DNA of 13,626 nt from Chromatiales bacterium (GTDB taxonomy: Bacteria; Pseudomonadota; Gammaproteobacteria; Chromatiales; Chromatiaceae), in assembly GCA_024639625.1 (NCBI GenBank), contig JAHEIA010000019.1, positions 1-13,626 of the forward strand. Direction: 5' to 3'. Positions within the stretch are counted from its first letter, which is position 1; every line of letters begins with the position of its first letter. The notes beneath the pieces were generated by a model that saw only the letters and a program-made list of their open reading frames with translations, did no database searches and was not told where the DNA came from. The position numbers and the translations under genes were made by a program. Positions 7,912-13,626 of the stretch are shown piece by piece.

Positions 7912-8600
7912 GTTCGGTAGATCCGCGCCAGCCGCTCGGGATCCGCTCCCAGGGTATACGCAAGACGCAGACGCCACATCAGGAACACCGTGCGTAGGAT
8001 GCCCTGGCGCTCCCAGCGGCGACTGGAGGCGGTCAGCGCGCGCCGGATGCGCGCAGGGCGCCCCTTGCGTTTCAGCAGACGGCTCAGCGCCACATCCTCC
8101 ATGAGGGCGATCTGCGGAAACCCGCCTACCGACTGGAAACATTCCCGGGTGACGAAAATACCCTGGTCCCCGGTGGCGATGCCGCTCCATGTGGAGCGCA
8201 GATTCATCATCCGTTCGATTACCCGCAGCAGCCAATCGCGGCCGCTGAGACGCACCTCGAAGCGCCCCCAGCAGGCACCCTCCCCGATCGCCCGCCGGAT
8301 CGCCTGATCCGCATTCAGAGGGGCAACACTGTCCAGATGGAGAAACCAGAGAATCGGATGGCGCGCGGCCTGGGCCCCGGCGTTCATCTGCCGCGCCCGG
8401 CCCGGCTCGGTCCGCAGGATTCGATCCACCAGCCCGCGCGCCAGCTCGGCCGAGGCATCCCGACTGCCGCCGTCCACGAGGATCAATTCATCGCCGCGCT
8501 GGCGCATGAATTGCAGCCGGCGCAGCGCCGTACGCAGGATCCGCCCTTCGTTCAGGCAAGGCAGCACCACCGAAATCGATGTCGCCGCAGCGTCAGCCAA
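7884..8600 (-). CDS. rSAM/selenodomain-associated transferase 2 (TIGR04283, GT2-family glycosyltransferase)
   Basis: A GT-A glycosyltransferase of about 238 residues. It shows ISVVLPCLNEGRILRTAL (9-26), VDGGSRD (42-48), GRARQMNAGAQAA (67-79), the nucleotide-sugar HLDS region (88-91), WGRFEVRLSG (111-120), ATGDQGIFV (142-150), MEDVALSRLLKR (167-178) and SSRRWERQGILRT (192-204), the typical order for this family. No ATG is available upstream of the core. TTG at 8600 (behind GGTGG), GTG at 8609 and GTG at 8660 are all possible; the first two fit the family length best. The gene overlaps the end of the radical SAM gene by 8 bp or more and the next transferase by 28 bp, so the three are one translationally coupled operon. 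The sugar and the acceptor are unknown. Confidence 0.88.
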   Translation of the reverse strand: MADAAATSISVVLPCLNEGRILRTALRRLQFMRQRGDELILVDGGSRDASAELARGLVDRILRTEPGRARQMNAGAQAARHPILWFLHLDSVAPLNADQAIRRAIGEGACWGRFEVRLSGRDWLLRVIERMMNLRSTWSGIATGDQGIFVTRECFQSVGGFPQIALMEDVALSRLLKRKGRPARIRRALTASSRRWERQGILRTVFLMWRLRLAYTLGADPERLARIYRTCGSPGPDS

Positions 8601-9558
8601 GCGCCCCACCGCAACCGCTGCCCTGCCCCGCGGTGCACCCGAAGCAATGCCCTGCCACACCGATCGCTCGACCGCTCAACTCTTCCTGCAGCACAGAGCT
8701 GATATGGCGAAGATTCGTGCCCCTATCCCCGCCGAGGCCGATGCCTAACATCTGGTTGAAGTCGCAGTCGAAAAGATACCCCCGCCAGTCGATGCTCACC
8801 AGACTGCGACACATCACTGCCTCGAGATTCTCCTCTTGGTGCGCGGTGCGCAGAAGGTCTAGATAGCCAGCCAATTGCCCCTTGCTGAGAAGCGTGCTGC
8901 CGAAGCGCTGGATCGGCATGTTGGCGATGCAGAGCAAACGGGTGAAAGCGATGCCGTAGCGTTCCCCAAGGTGCTTGCGGTAATCCGCCTCCAGCTCCGG
9001 CTGGCTCGGCGGCAGGCTGGGTCCGGGCGGGTTGTACACAAGACTCAGCCCGAGGCCCGACTGCCTGTCGCCGTACCCCAGCCCATTGAGCCGCCGCAGG
9101 GCGCGAATGCTCTTCTCGAAAACACCTTTGCCGCGCTGTGCGTCGACGTTTTCTTCCAGGTAGCAGGGGAGAGAGGCCACGACCTCGACTTGCTGAGCGG
9201 CCAGGAAGTCCGCCAGATCCTCGTAGCCCGGCTCCTCTAGGATCGTCAGATTGCAGCGATCCATCACATGGACGCCGAATCTGCGGGCGCGCATCACCAA
9301 ATCGCGGAAATTCGGGTTGAGCTCCGGAGCCCCGCCGGTCAAGTCCAAGGTGGCCACCCCTTGGCGGTGGACAAATTCCAGCACCTGTTCGATGGTCTCC
9401 GGCTGCATCTGCTCCGAGCGTTTGGGACCGGCCGCGACATGGCAGTGGAGACAGGACTGGTTGCAGCGATACCCCAGGTTGACCTGGACCGCCTGCAATC
9501 TGCCGCGGCGAATCGAGGGAAAACCGGATTGGAGAAGAAAAGGGACGGTGTCGAGCAT
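8593..9558 (-). CDS. arsS: Radical SAM/Cys-rich protein, ArsS-like (TIGR04167 with DUF3641 C-terminal domain)
   Basis: The 321-residue product has the [4Fe-4S]/SAM motif CNQSCLHC (C32, C36, C39) in the context [14 protein letters not shown], then [13 protein letters not shown] (72-84). The C-terminal Cys-rich domain has C250, the [12 protein letters not shown] block with C265, and [13 protein letters not shown] (C305, C308, C316). This is the ArsS family, implicated in arsenosugar biosynthesis; some members are selenoproteins, but here all key positions are cysteine. The ATG at 9558 gives the usual N-terminal length but lacks a clear Shine-Dalgarno; in-frame starts at 9648 (ATG) and 9663 (TTG) exist. 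No arsM or ars operon gene is in the window, so arsenic chemistry is inferred from the family only. It heads the operon with the two transferases. Confidence 0.88.
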   Translation of the reverse strand: MLDTVPFLLQSGFPSIRRGRLQAVQVNLGYRCNQSCLHCHVAAGPKRSEQMQPETIEQVLEFVHRQGVATLDLTGGAPELNPNFRDLVMRARRFGVHVMDRCNLTILEEPGYEDLADFLAAQQVEVVASLPCYLEENVDAQRGKGVFEKSIRALRRLNGLGYGDRQSGLGLSLVYNPPGPSLPPSQPELEADYRKHLGERYGIAFTRLLCIANMPIQRFGSTLLSKGQLAGYLDLLRTAHQEENLEAVMCRSLVSIDWRGYLFDCDFNQMLGIGLGGDRGTNLRHISSVLQEELSGRAIGVAGHCFGCTAGQGSGCGGALG

Positions 9559-9641
9559 CGGTTTGCGGTTTTTTCTGGGGCGCTGGGCGCGGATGACCCA
9601 ATGGTAGCTAGAGCACAAGCGCAACGACAAGCGATCGGCTG

Positions 9642-9672
9642 TTGCCATGAGGCCGAAGAGCAATGATACAAT
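9642..9672 (+). promoter_or_regulatory. Possible promoter of tRNA-Ala
   Basis: TTGCCA (9642-9647) and TACAAT (9667-9672) resemble sigma-70 boxes, with a long 19-bp spacer, followed by a C-rich stretch. Transcription would start near 9679 and give a precursor leader of about 47 nt. The same segment contains the upstream in-frame start codons of arsS on the other strand. Confidence 0.35.
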
Positions 9673-9681
9673 CGACCCCTG

Positions 9682-9714
9682 GCGCCGACGTGCGGTTTAT
9701 CCGCGCATCGGCGC
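9682..9714 (+). repeat. Hairpin immediately upstream of tRNA-Ala
   Basis: GCGCCGA (9682-9688) pairs with TCGGCGC (9708-9714), and GCGG (9692-9695) with CCGC (9701-9704), with a G-C and a G-U between them and one mismatch, around a TTTAT loop. The stem spans 14 positions and ends 11 nt before the tRNA. In a tRNA precursor it would be a 5'-leader hairpin close to the RNase P site. Confidence 0.55.
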
Positions 9715-9725
9715 ACCCAGGTCAT

Positions 9726-9801
<76 letters not shown>

Positions 9802-10176
9802 ATCGAATCGAGGGGTCAGGCAGATCCCTCGATCGGGTTGCATCCTTGCGCCTGCTCGGCGGCCGCTTCGGCTAGGATCTCACCCGGGACTTTCGCCTTC
9901 CACCCACGCCTTCGGGCCGCAGGCCGGCATCCGGGGATGGCCGTCTGGCGCAAAGTGATTTCCGTATGAATCCGCGGGTACGCTATCATGGACGCCATAC
10001 TGGGTAGCGCCCCGACCCGGCAAGTCTGAAACCTCTGCAACACCGCCATCCGAGCCCACGCCGTTGCGTTTGCGGATTGCACAACCCCGGTCGAGGCGTG
10101 CTGAAGCGTAGGACCTGTAACAGGCCCTGGAGACCGATGTTTGTCGTAGTCTGCAATCCATCACGAGGCCGCTGCA
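9802..10176. other. 375-bp non-coding stretch between tRNA-Ala and the glycosyltransferase operon
   Basis: No reading frame here shows recognisable similarity or a convincing ribosome-binding site. Immediately after the tRNA an 8-bp inverted repeat ATCGAGGG/CCCTCGAT (9807-9814 and 9826-9833) could be a weak terminator, but no T-run follows it. A possible plus-strand promoter is TTTCCG (9959-9964) with TATCAT (9984-9989), 19-bp spacer, which would leave a leader of about 180 nt before 10177. Both are weak. There is no direct repeat of the tRNA 3' end that would mark an integrated element. Confidence 0.5.
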
Positions 10177-12660
10177 ATGGCAGTTGAGCACCATGTCACA
10201 CCCTCCGAATGGACGGAACTCGAGCGCAACACCACCCCTTGGGACGAGGCGTCGCCGCTGGAGCGCGTGGTGCTCGGCGTGCGCAACGGCCATACAGCAA
10301 GCGCTTTACCGCCGGTGCGGATCTTTCTCGGCACCGAGACCGGGCAGTTCCGAGCGGAGCGGGTGTTCGTCTGGTCGATCGAGCAGCTGCGCGATCCGTC
10401 TCGAGTCTACGAAATCACATTGATGAAGGAGCTTCCCGGGTTTGACCGGCGGAAATGGCTCACCGGCTTTACCAATTACCGCTTCGCTATTCCGGAACTC
10501 GCAGGACGCACCGGACGCGCGATCTACAACGATGTCGACCAGATCTATCTCAGCGACCCGGCCGACCTGTTTGACACCCCGATGGGGGAGCACGGATTTC
10601 TCTCGATTTCGGATCGCGATACCTCGGTGATGCTGATCGACTGCGCCCGCATGGCGCGCTTGTGGACCATCGAAGCCGCCCGCAGCCGGCGCCGCAAGAA
10701 GCTCGAAGCGATGGCGCGCGAGATCCCGGGTCTATGGGGCCGCATGGACGGGGGCTGGAATGCGCGCGACGAGGAGTACCAGGCCGGCCAGTCGCATCTG
10801 ATCCATTACACGATCATCCACTCGCAACCCTGGCGCCCCTTTCCGCAACGCTTCGTCTACCAGCGCAATCCGATCGCCGAAGTCTGGCAAGCCCTGGAAC
10901 GAGCCGCGGACGCTGCCGGCTATCAATTGTTTAGCGCCGCAGAACCGAGCAATAAATTTCGCACCCTGGCCATGCGTTGCCGTTCGCGCGAGCGAACGGA
11001 GGAAAGCCAGGCCGCAGCCCGGCCGCCACTCGCGGCAGCACCGGGCGGCACGAAAGCGGCGCCCTGGCAGGGTCTGCAAGACCTCATGGCCCAGACCAAT
11101 GCCCGGCAGTTGCTGCACTACACCTTGGGGCCGGAGGTTCCTGCTACCATGCGCGCCACCGATCCCGCAGCGGCAGACTGGACGGCTTGCAACCCCTTGC
11201 TAGAACCCTCGGACCTCGAGGCCGCACGAAACGTCGATGGCACTGTCTGCAGCGCCTTGCTGGAGTACTTGCCCGACGAAGACGTGCCCTGGGTGCTCAA
11301 CCAGATGTTCGACCGGGCGCAGCGCTTCGTCTTCGTAGTGGTGGACGGCAACGCAGGCCCGTTGGAATTGCCCGATGGCAGCCAAGCGGCCCCTAGGGAG
11401 CGTTCGCGCAGTTGGTGGGATTCGGTCTTCGAGCTTCCGGGCATGCGTCATCCGCAGATCCACTGGCGGCTGCTCGTGCGCGAGCATGCCTCACCGGGAA
11501 GAACGGACTGGGCGGCGCAAGGCGGTGGGCGCAGCCTGGCCGCAACGCCAAAGGTCTGGGTACTGGCCGACGACAAAACCGGTCACAATATCCAGTCGGA
11601 GGGCCTGGCGCGCACCCTGGGTTGGCCTTATGAGGTCAAACGCCTGCGCTTCAATCATCGAAACCGCCTGAGCAACGAGCTGCTGGGTGCGAGTCTGCGC
11701 AGCCTGGATCGCAACAACTCGGACCCACTCGATCCGCCCTGGCCCGACCTGGTGATCTCCACCGGTCGGCGCGAAGCGCCGATCGCGCGCTGGATCGGGC
11801 GGCAGAGCCAGGGCGGAACCCGGCTCGTGCATCTCGGCCGCAAGGGGGGAGAGACCGCTGATCAGTTTGACCTGGTGGTGAGCTGCAGCCATTTTCGGCA
11901 GCCCTATCACCCGCGCAGGATGGAGACGTTGGTCCCACTGAACAACCTGGGCCCGGCGGAACTGCGGGCGGCCGCCGACCATTGGCGAGGACTGTTTGCG
12001 GACGCCCCTGCGCCGCACCTGGCCCTGGTGGTGGGCGGCCCCTCGGCGCTGCACAGGCTCGGCCCGGCTAGCGCGTTGCGGATCGGCCGCGAGGTTGCTC
12101 GATTCGCGGAGACGCTCGGCGGATCGGTATTCGCGATCACTAGCCCACGTACCGGGGAGCGGGCAACCCAGGCGCTGCGCGAGGGGCTCGGAGAGCAACA
12201 TTCAGTCTACGCCTGGGAACCAAACGATCCGTCCAACCCCTATCTGGGGTACCTGGCGCTGGCCGATATCCTGGTGGTCACCGGGGAAAGCGAATCGATG
12301 CTGAGCGAAGCCGCGACGACCGGGAAACCCTTGCTGATCTACCCGTTACCGGATCGTAGGCCCGGGCTGCGCGCTCGTGTCGCCGAGGCGGTAGTGCGCA
12401 TCTCCCAGGCGCCCCGCTACAACAAACGGGGAACCATCAAACCGCAACGCGGGCTGCAGTATTGGTGCGCCCGACTGATCGATCGCGGCTGGGTGCGTCC
12501 GCGCCGGGATCTCAACAAGATGCATGCGGCATTGGTCGCCAGCGGTGTCGCTCAGATGTTCGGCAGCGAGCTCAAGACCGGGGAGCGACCGCGGCTCGCG
12601 GAGGCGCGCAAGGTTGCGGAACGGATCCGCAGGCTCATGGGTTTCGCGGGCGAGGCATGA
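10177..12660 (+). CDS. Three-part protein: GT-A-like domain, degenerate SAM-methyltransferase-like domain, ELM1/GtrOC1-type putative glycosyltransferase
   Basis: An 827-residue cytoplasmic protein without signal peptide or membrane segments. Residues about 46-250 resemble a GT8-like glycosyltransferase: VRIFLGTETGQ, then IYNDVDQIYLSDPADLFD with a DVD metal-binding motif (119-121), and a HYTIIHSQPWRPF segment. Residues about 300-437 resemble the C-terminal half of a class I methyltransferase (LLEYLPDEDVPWVLNQMFDRAQRFVFVVV, written here as two parts: 361-379 and 380-389), but motif I is replaced by LLHYTLGPE. Residues about 457-800 match the ELM1 family (PF06258): KVWVLADDKTGHN, LVISTGRREAPIA, LALVVGGPSALHRL, and TGESESMLSEAATTGKPLL. 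GAGG 8 nt before the ATG supports this start. The stop overlaps the next gene as ATGA. The substrate is unknown; assembly or decoration of a surface glycan is the likeliest role. Confidence 0.8.
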   Translation: MAVEHHVTPSEWTELERNTTPWDEASPLERVVLGVRNGHTASALPPVRIFLGTETGQFRAERVFVWSIEQLRDPSRVYEITLMKELPGFDRRKWLTGFTNYRFAIPELAGRTGRAIYNDVDQIYLSDPADLFDTPMGEHGFLSISDRDTSVMLIDCARMARLWTIEAARSRRRKKLEAMAREIPGLWGRMDGGWNARDEEYQAGQSHLIHYTIIHSQPWRPFPQRFVYQRNPIAEVWQALERAADAAGYQLFSAAEPSNKFRTLAMRCRSRERTEESQAAARPPLAAAPGGTKAAPWQGLQDLMAQTNARQLLHYTLGPEVPATMRATDPAAADWTACNPLLEPSDLEAARNVDGTVCSALLEYLPDEDVPWVLNQMFDRAQRFVFVVVDGNAGPLELPDGSQAAPRERSRSWWDSVFELPGMRHPQIHWRLLVREHASPGRTDWAAQGGGRSLAATPKVWVLADDKTGHNIQSEGLARTLGWPYEVKRLRFNHRNRLSNELLGASLRSLDRNNSDPLDPPWPDLVISTGRREAPIARWIGRQSQGGTRLVHLGRKGGETADQFDLVVSCSHFRQPYHPRRMETLVPLNNLGPAELRAAADHWRGLFADAPAPHLALVVGGPSALHRLGPASALRIGREVARFAETLGGSVFAITSPRTGERATQALREGLGEQHSVYAWEPNDPSNPYLGYLALADILVVTGESESMLSEAATTGKPLLIYPLPDRRPGLRARVAEAVVRISQAPRYNKRGTIKPQRGLQYWCARLIDRGWVRPRRDLNKMHAALVASGVAQMFGSELKTGERPRLAEARKVAERIRRLMGFAGEA

Positions 12661-13424
12661 TCAACCTGGTCCTAGTCCGGCACGGGCAAAGCGTCTGGAA
12701 TCGCGACCGCAGGTTGACCGGCTGGAGCGATGTCCCCTTGAGTGATCGCGGACGCGCCGAGGCCCGGGCCGTCGGACTCATGCTGGCTGGCGAGGAATAC
12801 CAGTTCGACGTCGCCTTCACCTCGTGTCTCGAGCGCGCGGAAGAGACCCTCTCGATCGTGCTCGAATCCTTGGAGAAGCAAGACATCCCAATCCACCGCA
12901 GCTGGCGTCTGAACGAGCGTCATTACGGGGCCATGCAGGGCATGAGCCGGCCGGAGGCGGCGCGCGAATTCGGACTGAAGCAACTCCTGGCCTGGCAGAG
13001 CGGCTACGGCGAGCGCCCACCTCCGGTCCCACTGACAGACCAGCGGCATCCGCGCAACGACCCCCGCTACGCCGGCCTTCCGCAAGAGGTATTACCCGCC
13101 ACAGAAAGTCTGCGCGACACCCTGGAGCGCGTGCTGCCGTTCTGGCAGGAGACGGTCCTGCCCGAGATACGCTCCGGCCGGCGCGTTCTCCTGGTCGCTC
13201 ACAAGACCAGTGTGCGCGCCCTGCGTAAGCACCTGGAGGGCATATCGGACGAGGATATCGCGCGACTCACGGTGCACACCGGCGAGCCCATCGCCTACCG
13301 CTTGGACACCGAGGGCCGGGCGTTGTGGCACCGGTCGCTCAATCCCAGCGGTCGTTTGAAGCGCTGGACCCAGGCGGCCCTGGGGAAATGGATTCAGACA
13401 TCGTCGCGGAGAAGCTACCGATGA
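12657..13424 (+). CDS. Phosphoglycerate-mutase (GpmA-type) homologue with altered substrate pocket
   Basis: A 255-residue histidine phosphatase superfamily protein with overall dPGM length and order. Catalytic residues are kept: R8-H9 in LVRHGQSVWN, R60, E87 in NERHYG, and H182. Residues that hold phosphoglycerate in E. coli GpmA differ: K100 is R98, the R116-R117 pair of QWRRG is Q114-S115 (AWQSG), and the G-N after the second histidine is K183-T184 (AHKTSVRAL). This suggests a phosphatase or mutase on another phosphorylated compound, although a GpmA annotation would be returned by most searches. The ATG at 12657 overlaps the stop of the fusion gene and its own stop overlaps the next gene, so it is tightly coupled to glycosyltransferase-type neighbours and not to glycolytic genes. 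An open frame upstream to 12462 is only overlap with the previous gene. Confidence 0.85.
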   Translation: MINLVLVRHGQSVWNRDRRLTGWSDVPLSDRGRAEARAVGLMLAGEEYQFDVAFTSCLERAEETLSIVLESLEKQDIPIHRSWRLNERHYGAMQGMSRPEAAREFGLKQLLAWQSGYGERPPPVPLTDQRHPRNDPRYAGLPQEVLPATESLRDTLERVLPFWQETVLPEIRSGRRVLLVAHKTSVRALRKHLEGISDEDIARLTVHTGEPIAYRLDTEGRALWHRSLNPSGRLKRWTQAALGKWIQTSSRRSYR

Positions 13425-13626
13425 ATTATCTCAACTACGAACTGATGGACGCCATCGATGGGGCGAGTTTTCGCGCAGCGGAGCCCTATCCCTGGTTGAA
13501 CCCGGAGGGTTTCCTGACCGAGGAGGCATACCAGCGCCTGCGCAGCGAGCTGCCCGACCTATCCCTGTTCCGCAGTTCCTTCGACGTGCAGCGGGCGCAC
13601 GGACAGCAGAGCCACGACCGTTACTC
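13421..13626 (+). CDS. Probable 2OG-Fe(II) oxygenase family protein (N-terminal part, cut by window edge)
   Basis: The frame is open from an ATG at 13421 to the end, giving 68 codons. The start overlaps the upstream stop as ATGA. Residues 19-49 (AEPYPWLNPEGFLTEEAY, then RLRSELPDLSLF) and the segment AHGQQSHDRYS resemble the N-terminus of bacterial proteins annotated as 2OG-Fe(II) oxygenases. The iron-binding HxD...H motif would lie beyond the window, so the assignment cannot be confirmed here. By context it would hydroxylate a sugar, lipid or peptide made by this operon. Confidence 0.6.
   Translation, partial: MNYLNYELMDAIDGASFRAAEPYPWLNPEGFLTEEAYQRLRSELPDLSLFRSSFDVQRAHGQQSHDRY

Noticed and set aside
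7912..8235. Upstream extension of the transferase-1 frame to 8235
   Set aside because: It lies wholly inside the transferase-2 gene in another frame, has no family similarity, and the family N-terminus begins right after the GTG at 7911.
8593..8595. TGA of the ArsS-like gene as a selenocysteine codon
   Set aside because: Some family members are selenoproteins, but the Cys-rich domain is complete here, and reading through would enter the next gene out of frame with no family-like sequence seen. No SECIS element was recognised.
9559..9663. N-terminal extension of the ArsS-like protein to 9648 or 9663
   Set aside because: The ATG at 9558 gives the normal distance to the radical SAM motif. The extension is not hydrophobic or family-like, but the weak ribosome-binding site at 9558 keeps some doubt.
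9880..10293. Minus-strand open frame opposite the start of the fusion gene
   Set aside because: No recognisable motif, no ribosome-binding site, and it overlaps a better-supported plus-strand gene.
12462..12656. Upstream extension of the GpmA-like frame
   Set aside because: It is an out-of-frame shadow of the fusion gene; the histidine-phosphatase fold starts at the ATG of 12657.

Overview
The window is GC-rich, densely coded chromosomal DNA. It has a gammaproteobacterial character: XerD, Ffh, ExoI, TrmD, S16, L19 and YpjD all read like gammaproteobacterial orthologues, and rpsP-rimM-trmD-rplS next to ffh and ypjD is the gammaproteobacterial arrangement. The accessory genes (an ArsS-like radical SAM protein with two associated transferases, and an ELM1-type glycosyltransferase fusion) would fit a purple-sulfur or Ectothiorhodospira-like member of the Chromatiales. 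That lineage is an inference.

Layout. (1) 1-2778, minus strand: a tight DNA-maintenance operon, sbcB (exonuclease I), ogt (O6-alkylguanine-DNA alkyltransferase) and xerD, which is cut by the left edge. (2) 2844-4913, minus: the ribosome/tRNA operon rpsP-rimM-trmD-rplS, with a recognisable promoter and a strong intrinsic terminator. (3) 4950-6311, minus: ffh, the SRP GTPase, preceded by a consensus -10 box. (4) 6508-7314, plus: ypjD, a CcsA/HemX-like membrane protein divergent from ffh. (5) 7162-9558, minus: an arsS-like radical SAM gene followed by the two glycosyltransferase-like genes that define the rSAM/selenodomain-associated transferase families 2 and 1. The last gene runs 153 bp tail-to-tail into ypjD. 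(6) 9726-9801, plus: tRNA-Ala(CGC). (7) 9802-10176: 375 bp without a credible gene. (8) 10177-13626, plus: three genes joined by ATGA stop/start overlaps. They encode an 827-residue fusion of a GT-A-like domain, a degenerate methyltransferase-like domain and an ELM1-type domain; a phosphoglycerate-mutase homologue with altered substrate-binding residues; and the start of a probable 2OG-Fe(II) oxygenase.

Regions 1-4 are housekeeping. The most unusual material is the operon at the right edge, which looks like an undercharacterised surface-glycan or sugar-phosphate modification system. Next is the radical SAM/transferase cluster. Both assignments of pathway are inferences from domain content; nothing in the window proves the substrates.
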